Below, piece by piece: positions 1 through 7,837 of a stretch of DNA of 41,072 nt. Position numbers and translations under genes: made by a program. The notes beneath the pieces were generated by a model. The model did not search any database. It was given only the letters and a program-made list of their open reading frames with translations, and was not told where the DNA came from. The stretch lies in NCBI GenBank assembly GCA_030753265.1, contig JASMCQ010000049.1:1-41072 (forward strand), read 5' to 3'. The stretch comes from Dehalococcoidia bacterium (GTDB taxonomy: Bacteria; Chloroflexota; Dehalococcoidia; UBA3495). The number at the start of each line of letters is the position of its first letter. Position 1 is the first letter of the stretch.

Positions 1-336
1 CAGGGCCGGGGCCAGGGCCAATTCTTGCGCCATCTTCTGGTTGAACGTCTCGCCCTGGGGCGTGAGCAAGACTAACGGAATGGTTCCCTGCTCCTCCGGT
101 GGATACCTCTTCAGAACGTCTTCCACCGCCTCGAAGACGGGCTCCGGCTTGAGGACCATGCCGTGGCCTCCACCGAACTGGTAGTCGTCGGCGGTGCCGT
201 GGGCGTCGTGGGTGTAGGAACGGATGTCGGTGATTTGGATGGAGATCAGGCCCCGCCGGCACGCCAGGCCAAGCATGCTGTGCTGGAAAGGCCCCTCGAA
301 AGCTTCAGTGAAGAGGGTGAGGATGTGAAAGCGCAT
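1..336 (-). CDS. trmD: tRNA (guanine-N1)-methyltransferase TrmD, 5' part (cut by window edge)
   Basis: The first 112 residues of TrmD are visible; the gene runs off the window at base 1. TrmD uses S-adenosylmethionine to methylate G37 next to the anticodon of a subset of tRNAs and prevents frameshifting. The start MRFHILTLF is typical of the family. The conserved glycine-rich block DDYQFGGGHGMVL lies at residues 50-62 and the LTPQGETFNQ motif at 91-100. The glycine block usually reads GGGAGM; here it is GGGHGM. The start codon is an ATG with no strong Shine-Dalgarno. An extended -10 element lies about 55 bases upstream, so it may be transcribed separately from the amidohydrolase 65 bases upstream on the same strand. 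Confidence 0.93.
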   Translation of the reverse strand, partial: MRFHILTLFTEAFEGPFQHSMLGLACRRGLISIQITDIRSYTHDAHGTADDYQFGGGHGMVLKPEPVFEAVEDVLKRYPPEEQGTIPLVLLTPQGETFNQKMAQELALAPAL

Positions 337-389
337 TTGTTGGTACACTCAGCCGCCGGCAACAGGATACCGGGTTGACGGCGGCTGAC

Positions 390-398
390 AGTATACCA
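390..398 (-). promoter_or_regulatory. Candidate extended -10 promoter for trmD
   Basis: On the minus strand the sequence reads TGGTATACT, a TGn extension joined to a near-consensus -10. It lies in the short gap between the amidohydrolase stop and the trmD start. No good -35 is visible, as expected for an extended -10 promoter. Pattern match only. Confidence 0.4.
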
Positions 399-401
399 GA
401 G

Positions 402-1658
402 CTACCCGCCCACCGGCTCGGGCACCGAAGAAGGCAACCGGTTAACGAATGCCTCGCCACCTTTCATCACCAGCTTGATGCGACTATGGTCACGCAGCAC
501 TCCGACGTCCCGTAACGGGTCCCCGTCGACCACCAAAAGGTCGGCCAGCTTGCCCGCCTCCAGGGTGCCGATCTCTTTCTCCAGTCCCACGCACTCAGCG
601 GCCCAGCCGGTGGCGGCCTGGATGCCCTGCATGGGCGACAGCCCCCGATCCACCAGGAGCTGGATTTCGTGGGCGTTATCGCCGTGGACGTACCCGCCGG
701 CGTCGGTGCCGGCCACCACCTTGACCCCGGCGGCCAGCGCCTGCTGAATGCTCTCCCGGTGAATCTGCAACAGGGCTTTGGCCCGCTCCTGGACGTGGGG
801 CGCGCTGACCGTGGAGTGAAACTCGTACACTTCAAGGGTGGGCACGAAGAAGATACCCTTGTCCGCCATCATCTTGAGCAGGTCCGGCTCCTCCGCCAGG
901 TAACACCCGTGGTCGATCGACCCGGCGCCGGCCTCGACAGCCATGCGCAGCCCGGGCCCCGCTAGGGCGTGGCACATGGTCTTGCGGCCCAGGGCGGCGG
1001 CTTCATCCACCAGGGCTTTGACCTCATCCGGCCCGAAGGCGATGTCCCTGGGGCCGTGGCCCTGCCGGGAGCTGGCCCCGCCGGTGGTCCCGAACTTGAT
1101 AACGTCGGCCCCCACGCGGACCATCTCCCTCACCTTGGCCCGAACCGCGTCCACGCCGTCGGCAACGCCGGAGGGCAGCAGGGGATCGGTATGGAAGGGG
1201 CGGCGGTGACCCGCGGGGCAAATGTGATCGCCGAGGCCGCCGGTGGGGGAGATTATTACCACAGAAAGGACCAGCCGGGGCCCCGGATACAGCCCCTCTT
1301 CCACCGCCTGCTTGAAGCCGGCGTCCAGCCAGGCGGCATCGCGCACGCAGGTGTATCCGGAGGCCAGGGTCTGCTCCAGGGTCTTGGCTACCCGCAGATG
1401 CCGCAGGGAGGCCGGCTCGCTGAGGCCCCAGCGGCTGGCCAAGTCGTAGTTCCGGGAGGCCAGGTGGTCGTGACAGTCGATGAGGCCGGGCAGCAGGGTC
1501 AGCCCGGATAGGTCCACGACGCCGGTGTTCGGAGGCAGGATCACGGCCCCTCGCGGCCCGACAGCTTTGATGCGTTCACCATCGATGAGCACCGTGGCGT
1601 CGTTGACCACCGGCCCTCCGGTTCCATCAATGAGGTTGGCTCCGACTAACGCTTGCAT
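402..1658 (-). CDS. Metal-dependent amidohydrolase (imidazolonepropionase/Xaa-Pro-dipeptidase-like)
   Basis: A 418-residue amidohydrolase-superfamily protein with the usual beta-sandwich plus TIM-barrel layout. It has the metal-binding HxH as GLIDCHDHL after the first sandwich strands, a KFGTTGG segment that could hold the bridging lysine, two later histidines (MCHALAG and SIDHGCYL) and the AGTDAGG aspartate near the C-terminus. It ends with the sandwich motif typified by GTLEAGKLADLLVVDGDPL. The start was placed at the ATG at 1658 because an AGGAGG sits six bases upstream; the upstream in-frame ATG has no such site. Relatives hydrolyse cyclic amides, carbamates or proline dipeptides. Substrate cannot be told from sequence. 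It is probably cytoplasmic, as no signal peptide is seen. Confidence 0.88.
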   Translation of the reverse strand: MQALVGANLIDGTGGPVVNDATVLIDGERIKAVGPRGAVILPPNTGVVDLSGLTLLPGLIDCHDHLASRNYDLASRWGLSEPASLRHLRVAKTLEQTLASGYTCVRDAAWLDAGFKQAVEEGLYPGPRLVLSVVIISPTGGLGDHICPAGHRRPFHTDPLLPSGVADGVDAVRAKVREMVRVGADVIKFGTTGGASSRQGHGPRDIAFGPDEVKALVDEAAALGRKTMCHALAGPGLRMAVEAGAGSIDHGCYLAEEPDLLKMMADKGIFFVPTLEVYEFHSTVSAPHVQERAKALLQIHRESIQQALAAGVKVVAGTDAGGYVHGDNAHEIQLLVDRGLSPMQGIQAATGWAAECVGLEKEIGTLEAGKLADLLVVDGDPLRDVGVLRDHSRIKLVMKGGEAFVNRLPSSVPEPVGG

Positions 1659-1886
1659 GAGACACCTCCTGCGCCGCATTTCGTCAAACAGCCCTGCTGA
1701 TATGGCTCCGCCGGGGTGTGTCAGGGGCAGGATTGACTGAGGAACGTTGTGATGCTAATCAAGCGCGCCTCCCTTGTCAAGCCGGGCCGACATCCGCACT
1801 CGCTGCCAGCGCCTATCCCCGGTGGACGCTTCCGGGAGAGAGCCGTACACGGCCCGGATCTTCACCGCCCGCAACGTCGCCGGCGG

Positions 1887-2290
1887 CTAGGGGGAACTCG
1901 CCGGGGATGCCCCGTCCCACACCTGGAGCCGGTAGCTGCCGGTGGCATCCGATCCGCTCTCCCCAACCGTAATGGTGTAGGCCCCGCCCCGTTCCAACAA
2001 CCGGTCACCCGGGCTCCCGCACCTCATGCAGGTTTCAAAGATCACCGTCCCGTCCTGGTCCACGGCTTTCCAGTCAACACCACTCAGCCCCGACACGTCC
2101 TGCAAATCGAAGAACACCACCTGTCCGGCCTCCGCCGTAAAGGTATACACGTCTTTGACGCCGGGACTCTCAATTGCCCCGGCCCGGCGGGCTCCCCCAA
2201 CGGCGATCTAACCTTGGGTTTCGCGATAGCCGTCACCAATACGGGACTGCCGGCCCCGTCTCTTTTCAACAGGATTGGCCCGAACCGGCG
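1887..2290 (-). pseudogene. Remnant of a secreted-protein beta-sandwich (pre-peptidase-like) domain, frameshifted
   Basis: The minus strand encodes about 105 residues resembling the extracellular beta-sandwich repeats of large Chloroflexi-type surface proteins. The core is AIESPGVKDVYTFTAEAG followed by QVVFFDLQ, and later a GGAYTITVG and SYRLQVWDG segment. In the best frame there is a stop at about 2211 and no start codon with a ribosome site. The preceding part of the domain (KPKVRSPLGEPAGPG) reads on in another frame up to about 2270. This indicates a frameshift and loss of the rest of the gene. It is called a pseudogene by inference; the alternative is a very short unusual gene starting at a GTG at 2150. 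Confidence 0.5.
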
Positions 2291-2297
2291 GTAATTC

Positions 2298-2477
2298 CTC
2301 CGCCGGCTCGTTTACAATAGGGGGAGAGCGGTTAAGGGATTCTGATTCAAACCCGGTCGAAACGAAGGGGATGAATTGGAAGGCTTTTGGCTATAATCAA
2401 CTTAAGCGGCCGGGAATGAACAGGGCCCCGCGAAGAGCGCCCGCCGCGACCCGCGTTAGCCACTCCAGGGGTGTGTG
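2298..2477 (+). promoter_or_regulatory. Leader of the beta-propeller lipoprotein, with candidate -10 TATAAT
   Basis: A perfect TATAAT is at 2392-2397, about 80 bases before the lipoprotein start. The -35 region at the right spacing is poor. The rest of the 1659-2477 gap, apart from the pseudogene remnant, shows no convincing gene. Confidence 0.35.
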
Positions 2478-3500
2478 ATGGACGGATTTAGCAGCGTGCG
2501 GAAGTTGATATTGCTTCTGGCTTTGGTTGCGGCCTTGGCCGTTTCCGCCTGTGGGTCGTCCTCCGGCAGCATGATCGTTTTCGTCTCCGTGGTGGACGGT
2601 GACGAGGAGATCTACTCACTGGACGCCGAGTCGGGCGAGAGTACCCCGCTGACCGACAACCGGGGCCGCGACTTCGGTCCGCGTTGGTCTCCCGACGGCA
2701 AGAACATCGTCTATCTGTCCGACCAGGCCGGTGATTTGGAAGTCAACCTGGTGGACCGGGAAGGGGAGACCCTCACCCGGCTGACCCATAGCGTCGGCGA
2801 TGAGCGCTCCCCACGTTGGTCCCCGAGCGGCGACCGGCTCGCCTTCGTCTCCCAACGGGATGACAACCCGGAAGTCTACCTGATGAACTCCGAGGGCGGC
2901 AATCTGACCCGGGTAACGTCGAACACCGCCGAAGACCGTCTGGGAGACTGGTCGCCCGACGGCCAGTGGCTGGTCTTCTTCCGGAAACCGGACGACCCGG
3001 AGAAGGGGCTGTGGCTGCGCAACCCAGATGGAGTGAACCTGGTTCACCTGACCTTCGAGGAGGACTCGGACCCCGCCTGGTCGGCCAACGGCCGGGAGAT
3101 CGCTTTCATGCGGACCGTTGACGGGTCGGCCGATATCTGGATCGCCCGCAAACCGAAGAACGGCTCCTGGCAAGACCAACCCGAAGTGGAACGTTTGACC
3201 TCGCACCAGGAGAACGATGTCTCGCCGGTCTGGTCTCCCGACGGCAAAACCATCGCTTTCGTCTCTTACCAGGACGGCAACGCCGAGATATATTCCATGC
3301 CGAGCGATGGGTCCAAACAGCGCCGCCTGACCAGCAACGGGGCGGACGACCTGACCCCGGTCTGGTCTCCGGACGGCAAAGGGATCGCGTTCGTGTCCCA
3401 TCTGTACGGCGCCGGGGAAATCTTCGTGATGAACGCCGATGGCAGCCAACAACGCCGGCTCACCAACAACACTTCCGAGGACCATTCACCGGACTGGTAG
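2478..3500 (+). CDS. TolB-type beta-propeller lipoprotein (PD40/WD40-like repeats)
   Basis: A 340-residue exported lipoprotein. Residues 1-24 form a signal peptide with a basic start, a Leu/Ala-rich core and the lipobox AVSAC, giving a lipid-modified Cys25. The rest is built of about six PD40-type blades, each with a (R/V/A/D)WSPDGK-like turn, an (I/L)(A/V)F(V/M/L) strand and an E(I/V)Y strand. It lacks the N-terminal TolB domain and any peptidase domain, so it looks like a stand-alone propeller that may bind peptide or glycan ligands outside the membrane; that role is inference. The ATG at 2478 is preferred over the adjacent GTG at 2475. Neighbours give no functional clue. Confidence 0.85.
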   Translation: MDGFSSVRKLILLLALVAALAVSACGSSSGSMIVFVSVVDGDEEIYSLDAESGESTPLTDNRGRDFGPRWSPDGKNIVYLSDQAGDLEVNLVDREGETLTRLTHSVGDERSPRWSPSGDRLAFVSQRDDNPEVYLMNSEGGNLTRVTSNTAEDRLGDWSPDGQWLVFFRKPDDPEKGLWLRNPDGVNLVHLTFEEDSDPAWSANGREIAFMRTVDGSADIWIARKPKNGSWQDQPEVERLTSHQENDVSPVWSPDGKTIAFVSYQDGNAEIYSMPSDGSKQRRLTSNGADDLTPVWSPDGKGIAFVSHLYGAGEIFVMNADGSQQRRLTNNTSEDHSPDW

Positions 3501-4067
3501 CTCGGGCCTGCCGTCATCCACGAAGCTACCTGGCCAGCAAGGGCCGGCGCCACGGCGAAATTGTGCGGCTTTCCCTCTTAAGTTCGTCGTTCCGGCGAAA
3601 GCTGGAATCCAGGCGCATCATCCGCCACTGGGGCGAGAGCCGCATGAGAGCCTGCCTTCCTGGGTTCCGGCCTGCGCCGGAACGACGGGTGGGACGCCGT
3701 TTCCTACCGTCGTCATTCCGGCGAAAGCCGGAAACCAGAGAAGCCGAGGCTGGGTCCCAGCCATCGCCGGGATGACAGAACAGGTATCAATCCATCTTCG
3801 AGACACTTGACTAACATTCACTCACCAGCGGTCCTACTCGCCCACTTGATTCTGCCGAGGCGCACGGCCTTCCCTTGGAATGCCCCCAGTAGATTCCGTG
3901 CCCGCTTACCCCCGGAAGCGGTACCCGGGCAGGAACGGACAGGCACCGAGTGGGCGGTAGACCCTCCGCCACCGGCGGTGTTAAACTCCGGAGAAGCAAG
4001 GCCGGGAGCGTGGCAGGGAAGGAGCGCTCCAGCGGCGCTACAGAGACGGAAACCGTGAAGGCATCCC
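3501..4067. other. Gene-free stretch filled by palindromic repeats
   Basis: No credible gene is seen between the lipoprotein and the flavin-reductase-like gene. About a third of the region is made of two copies of a dispersed GGCGAAAGCCGG-type palindrome, listed separately. Short open frames here are read-through of the repeat. Confidence 0.7.
3583..3778. repeat. Two adjacent palindromic GGCGAAAGCCGG-family elements
   Basis: The first element (3583-3688) opens with TTCGTCGTTCCGGCGAAAGC and closes with the near-complement TTCCGGCCTGCGCCGGAACG. The second (3709-3778) opens with GTCATTCCGGCGAAAGCCGG and closes with CAGCCATCGCCGGGATGACA. Each would fold as a long hairpin. A third copy is at 38221-38281. 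This is a widespread short intergenic repeat type in bacteria. Confidence 0.85.
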
Positions 4068-4658
4068 ATGGACCATAGCCGCATTACACGCCTGATGGGC
4101 CACCTGTGGTCTCCCATTGCCGTGGTGACCAGCCAGTGGCAGGGGAAACCCAACGGCCAGATCGCGGTGGCCATCGGCGCCGCGTCCATCGTGCCCAGCA
4201 TGCCCCGGGTGATCGTGCAGATATACAAACGGAACTACAGCCACGGCCTGATCTGCGGCAGCGGGGCCTTCGCGGTGAACTTTCTCCGCCAGGACCAACT
4301 CGATCTGATCACCGGATTTGGTCTGGTATCGGGCCGGGACCAGGACAAGCTATCCAAGGTGGCGTACGATCTGAAATCATCGGGCAGCCCGGTCCTCCAG
4401 GACTGCTGGGGGTATCTGGACTGCCGGGTGGTCAACGCCATGGACGCCGGCGACATGACCTGTTTCCTGGGTGAGGTGATCGAGGGCGACACCGTCACCG
4501 AGGGCGAGCCCCTATGGTGGCGAGACGCGGCCCGCCGGTTGCCTCCTCAGGTGATGGCGGCCTGGATGCTGAAGATTGGCAAAGAGATGCAGCACTCCAT
4601 GTCCCGGATGGGCGAGATTGATTACACCCCCTGGCAGCCGGGCGGCCAGCCCCATTGA
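4068..4658 (+). CDS. Flavin-reductase-like FMN-binding domain protein
   Basis: A 196-residue protein with the split-barrel flavin-reductase-like fold. The N-terminal strand-rich part carries the characteristic SPIAVVTSQWQGKPNG segment, where family members bind FMN, then PRVIVQIYKRNYSH and an AFAVNFL strand, and later a YLDCRVV dimer strand and a CFLGEVIEGD strand. Such proteins reduce flavin with NAD(P)H for a partner oxygenase, or simply carry FMN. No partner oxygenase is next to it. It is 103 bases ahead of the CinA/NadD fusion on the same strand and could be co-transcribed with it. The ATG start has only a weak GAAGG upstream. Confidence 0.82.
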   Translation: MDHSRITRLMGHLWSPIAVVTSQWQGKPNGQIAVAIGAASIVPSMPRVIVQIYKRNYSHGLICGSGAFAVNFLRQDQLDLITGFGLVSGRDQDKLSKVAYDLKSSGSPVLQDCWGYLDCRVVNAMDAGDMTCFLGEVIEGDTVTEGEPLWWRDAARRLPPQVMAAWMLKIGKEMQHSMSRMGEIDYTPWQPGGQPH

Positions 4659-4761
4659 TTGCCGCGAAACCACGCCCAGTTCGACCCTTACTCTCCGTGC
4701 GCCCGCCAGCCTCCGGCTCAATCGCCGGCCCGGCGCTCCGGCCATCGGAGCACGTTCGGAG

Positions 4762-5892
4762 ATGAGTGCCGTCGAAGACGTGATCCGCAGGATCCATGAT
4801 TCGCCGGGGCAGGCGGTACTAGCCGTCTCCGGCGCGGGCAGCCAGGCGGTTGCCTGGCTCTTGGGCGTTGCCGGAGCATCCCGCACCGTCCTGGAGGTGG
4901 TGGTGCCCTACGGGCGGCTTTCGATGATCGACCTTCTCGGGGGTGAGCCGGACCAATTCGTGTCCCCGGAAGCCGCCCGAGCCATGGCCCGAGCCGCCTT
5001 CCGGCGTGGGATGCGCCTCAGGGAAGGTGATCCTCCGGTTATTGGCCTGGCCTGCACCGCCACCATCGCCACCGACCGGCCGAAACGGGGCGCCCACCGC
5101 TGCTATATCGCCACCTGGGACGAATCCGGAGCGGCTTCCTACAACCTCCGCCTGGCCAAGAGCCACCGGGACCGGACCGGCGAGGAAGAACTGGTGAGCC
5201 AACTGCTGATCCACGCTCTGGCGGAGGCCTGCGGGGTCGAATCGGGCCTCCCGGGCTTGAGCGACGCCGACGACCTCACCCACCGCCACGCGGGCCACCC
5301 CGATCCCCTGAAGCGTCTGCTGTCCGGCGAAGCCGATACCGTGACCCTGGAACCCGACGGCCGGATAACCGTTGACGGAGCAGCTCCCGCGGCCGTGCTG
5401 TCGGGGTCCTTCGGGCCGTTGCACCGGGGCCATCGGGAGTTGGCTCGCACCGCCGCCGAAATCCTGGGCGCCGACGTGGCCTTCGAGCTGTCGGTCACCA
5501 ACGTGGACAAACCGCCCCTCGCCGAGGCCGAAGTCAGGCGGCGGCTGAAGCAATTTACCGGCGGGGAGAGGGTTGTGCTGACCCGGGCAGAGATTTTTCG
5601 GAAGAAGGCCGACCTGTTTCCGGGGTGCACCTTCGTCATCGGCTGGGATACGGCGGTACGGCTGGTGGCGCCCCGGTATTACGGCGGAGACGCGTCTGAA
5701 ATGCTTCTGGCGCTGGCCCGGATATCGGTTGCCGGGTGCCGCTTTCTGGTGGCTGGCCGGGAGGAGGGCGGCGCTTTTCGCACCCTGGAAGACGTGGCGA
5801 TCCCCTCGGTTTTCGGCCCCCTTTTCCAGGGCATCCCAGAATCCCGGTTCCGGGCGGACATCTCTTCCACTGCCCTGCGTTCCAGGGCTTGA
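4762..5892 (+). CDS. CinA-C-like/NadD-like nucleotidyltransferase fusion
   Basis: A 376-residue two-domain protein. Residues about 1-165 resemble the C-terminal CinA (PncC, nicotinamide-nucleotide amidase) fold: AVSGAGSQ at 21-28 takes the place of the AESCTGG active-site loop, followed by VPGASRTVLE-like VAGASRTVLEVVVPYG. Residues about 208-376 are a nucleotidyltransferase of the NadD/NMNAT kind: LSGSFGPLHRGH at 213-224 is the nucleotide-binding HxGH motif, FVIGWDT is the mid-domain motif and ISSTALR at 367-373 is the C-terminal motif. The pairing suggests a role in pyridine-nucleotide salvage, with adenylyl transfer to (nicotinic acid or nicotinamide) mononucleotide. The amidase activity is doubtful, since the Ser of the loop is kept but the Glu, Cys and Thr are not. 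The open frame extends upstream to 4576, but that part overlaps the previous gene and looks non-coding. Confidence 0.78.
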   Translation: MSAVEDVIRRIHDSPGQAVLAVSGAGSQAVAWLLGVAGASRTVLEVVVPYGRLSMIDLLGGEPDQFVSPEAARAMARAAFRRGMRLREGDPPVIGLACTATIATDRPKRGAHRCYIATWDESGAASYNLRLAKSHRDRTGEEELVSQLLIHALAEACGVESGLPGLSDADDLTHRHAGHPDPLKRLLSGEADTVTLEPDGRITVDGAAPAAVLSGSFGPLHRGHRELARTAAEILGADVAFELSVTNVDKPPLAEAEVRRRLKQFTGGERVVLTRAEIFRKKADLFPGCTFVIGWDTAVRLVAPRYYGGDASEMLLALARISVAGCRFLVAGREEGGAFRTLEDVAIPSVFGPLFQGIPESRFRADISSTALRSRA

Positions 5893-5930
5893 CCGGGCCG
5901 TGGCGAGCGTGGATGCCGGGCATTTTGAAT

Positions 5931-5958
5931 TGACACTAAACCCCAGCCGATGTATATT
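5931..5958 (+). promoter_or_regulatory. Promoter of the nuo operon
   Basis: TTGACA (5931-5936) is followed after 16 bases by TATATT (5953-5958). It lies 78 bases before the nuoA start, in a locally AT-rich stretch. This is the clearest plus-strand sigma70-type match near the operon. Confidence 0.6.
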
Positions 5959-6035
5959 TGTTCCAAGGTCTCGGCCCCGGATTTCCTGTTGACTGCCGGG
6001 TACCCAACCCCGAAGGTGTGGCACTTCACCCCAGT

Positions 6036-6440
6036 ATGATCCTCCTAGCTTTCAATGCAGACCTGTTCGCCGAGAACTGGACTGCGGTTGCTTTCGCCGC
6101 GGCCATCGCGGTGGCGGCCATCGGTGGTATGTTCGGGGCGTCGCGGGTTATGTCATCCCGGCGGCGGTCCGAGTTGAAGCTTACCTCCTACGAATGCGGC
6201 ATCCCCGCCGCCAAGTACGTATGGTCCAACATCCACGTCCGGTTTTACATCTTCGCCATTCTCTTTCTGATCTTCGACGTGGAAGCCGTATTCCTGTTCC
6301 CCTGGGCCGTCATCTTCTTGGAACAAAAAATCACCGAAGCGAACTCGGTCCCTTTCTACGCCATGATGCTGTTCCTGGGCGTGCTCTCCTTCGCGATAGT
6401 TTACGCCTGGAAGAAGGGGTCCCTCGAGTGGCAGAGGTGA
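6036..6440 (+). CDS. nuoA: NADH-quinone oxidoreductase (complex I) subunit A
   Basis: A 134-residue membrane subunit with three predicted transmembrane helices. The loop between helices 1 and 2 carries the conserved [11 protein letters not shown] motif, where family members have the YECG cysteine near the quinone cavity. Helices 2 and 3 read [20 protein letters not shown], with the characteristic DVE acidic pair, and [22 protein letters not shown]. It joins the peripheral arm to the membrane arm. The ATG at 6036 was chosen because the protein then begins just before the first helix; the open frame runs back to 5958. Its stop overlaps the nuoB start. Confidence 0.96.
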   Translation: MILLAFNADLFAENWTAVAFAAAIAVAAIGGMFGASRVMSSRRRSELKLTSYECGIPAAKYVWSNIHVRFYIFAILFLIFDVEAVFLFPWAVIFLEQKITEANSVPFYAMMLFLGVLSFAIVYAWKKGSLEWQR

Positions 6441-6961
6441 CTCCGGGACAGGGAAATCGTCCCGCTCCGACCCTGTTGAATCAGGTATTGGCCGGAAAGG
6501 TACCCGGCGTAATCACCACCACCACGGATCAGTTGTTTGCCATGGCCCGGAAGTCCTCCCTCTGGATGCTGAGCTTTGGGCTGGCTTGCTGTGCCATTGA
6601 GATGATGTCCACCTATATGGCCCATTACGACTTCGACCGGTTCGGCGTGGTAACGTGGCCCTCGCCCCGCCAGTCGGACGTGATGATAGTCGCGGGGACG
6701 GTGGTCAAGAAGATGGCGGACCCGATCCGGCTTCTCTACGAGCAGATGCCCGAGCCGAAATGGGTTATCGCCATGGGCAGTTGCGCCACCAACGGAGGGC
6801 CCTACTACCGGTCCTACTCGGTGGTAATGGGGGTAGACCACGTTATTCCCGTGGACGTGTATGTCCCGGGCTGTCCTCCTCGCCCAGAGGCACTGCTGTA
6901 CGGTATCCTCAAGCTCCAGGAAAAAATCATGCAGGACGCCAGAGAGAGTGGCGGAAAATAG
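6428..6961 (+). CDS. nuoB: Complex I subunit B (N2 cluster subunit)
   Basis: A 177-residue peripheral-arm subunit that carries the terminal iron-sulfur cluster N2, next to the quinone site. All four expected ligands are present: the tandem Cys54-Cys55 in LACCAIEMM, Cys119 in GSCATNGG and Cys149 in [11 protein letters not shown]. The GTG at 6428 is preferred, with AAGGGG eight bases upstream. A second GTG at 6437 would give a four-base overlap with the nuoA stop but has no ribosome site. It overlaps nuoA by 13 bases, which points to translational coupling. Confidence 0.96.
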   Translation: MAEVTPGQGNRPAPTLLNQVLAGKVPGVITTTTDQLFAMARKSSLWMLSFGLACCAIEMMSTYMAHYDFDRFGVVTWPSPRQSDVMIVAGTVVKKMADPIRLLYEQMPEPKWVIAMGSCATNGGPYYRSYSVVMGVDHVIPVDVYVPGCPPRPEALLYGILKLQEKIMQDARESGGK

Positions 6962-6980
6962 TAACACCCAGCCATCGGAT

Positions 6981-7469
6981 ATGGCTCAGGCTGAATTCCA
7001 GAGCCTGAGCCAGTCCAACCGGAAGCTGCTGGCAGTTTCCGAAGACGTGTTAAAAGAATTCCATCCGAAGCCCGGCGTCCTCCACGACCTCCCGCAGATA
7101 ACCATCGAACCTGGGAACACCGCGATGGTGTGCCGGTTGGCCAAGGAGGACTCCAGGCTGGCATTGCATCAGCTGCTGTGCCTGGCCTGCGTGGACTACG
7201 AGGAGTATTTCCAACTCGTCTACTTCCTGCGTTCCTTCGAGCCGGAAAGGATTCTGGTTGTCAAGACCAATGTACCCAGTGATGATCCCCGCGTGCCGTC
7301 GGTGGCCCCGGTCTGGAGGGCTGCGGAGTGGTACGAGCGCGAGGCCCACGAACTCTATGGCGTGCAGTTTGACGGCCACCCCGGCTTGACTCCTCTCTTG
7401 CTGTACGAAGGGTTTGACGGGTTTCCCGGCCGGAGAGAGTATCCATTCCACGACTATCAGGAGTTCTAG
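6981..7469 (+). CDS. nuoC: Complex I subunit C (30-kDa subunit)
   Basis: A peripheral-arm subunit of 162 residues from the ATG at 6981. It contains the family signature EREAHELYGVQFDGHPGL followed by LLYEGFDGFPGRREYPF, in which an acidic helix packs against NuoD. The N-terminal half has the expected alternating strands and helices, and it is a stand-alone NuoC rather than a NuoCD fusion. An in-frame GTG at 6948 would overlap nuoB by 14 bases and add 11 residues; neither start has a good ribosome site, so the exact N-terminus is uncertain. Confidence 0.93.
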   Translation: MAQAEFQSLSQSNRKLLAVSEDVLKEFHPKPGVLHDLPQITIEPGNTAMVCRLAKEDSRLALHQLLCLACVDYEEYFQLVYFLRSFEPERILVVKTNVPSDDPRVPSVAPVWRAAEWYEREAHELYGVQFDGHPGLTPLLLYEGFDGFPGRREYPFHDYQEF

Positions 7470-7472
7470 CGG

Positions 7473-7721
7473 GTGATGGAACGGTTGGTCTTGACCGCCC
7501 GGGTGGTCTGGGAGAACGACAGCTTCGTGGCCAGCGTGGACCAACTGCCGTTGAAGGGCTCGGGGGATACGGTGAGGGAAGCACAGGACCAACTGGTCCA
7601 CGTCATGCGAGGCTGGATCGAGACCCACGACGGGCAGGATGGCCTGGAACAGGCTCTGGCTCAAGCCGGATTTGTCGGGGTGGAAGAGGATACGGAGTTG
7701 CAATTGGAATTCGTGGAGTAG
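7473..7721 (+). CDS. Small HicB-like (UPF0150-type) protein inside the nuo operon
   Basis: An 82-residue acidic protein sitting three bases after nuoC. The first half resembles the small alpha/beta fold of HicB-like antitoxins: a strand VVWENDSFVASVDQLPL, then a polar turn GSGDTVREAQDQL and a helix. HicB family members read like 'YVASVPELPGCVSQGDTLEEA'-type segments. There is no C-terminal DNA-binding domain and no HicA toxin gene beside it. An AGGAG nine bases upstream supports the GTG at 7473; the ATG at 7476 is the alternative. Orientation and spacing suggest co-transcription with nuoC and nuoD. Its function is unknown; a complex I-related or chance role cannot be separated. Confidence 0.72.
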   Translation: MMERLVLTARVVWENDSFVASVDQLPLKGSGDTVREAQDQLVHVMRGWIETHDGQDGLEQALAQAGFVGVEEDTELQLEFVE

Positions 7722-7837
7722 CCCGGCCGGACTCCAGGCTGATGGGGCCCACCCCGGCGGTCAGCCGCCGGTTGGATCGAAAATCGGGGCCTGAATGGCC
7801 CTAGCTGGCGCTCAACGCGCCGAGTAAACTCTTCGAT

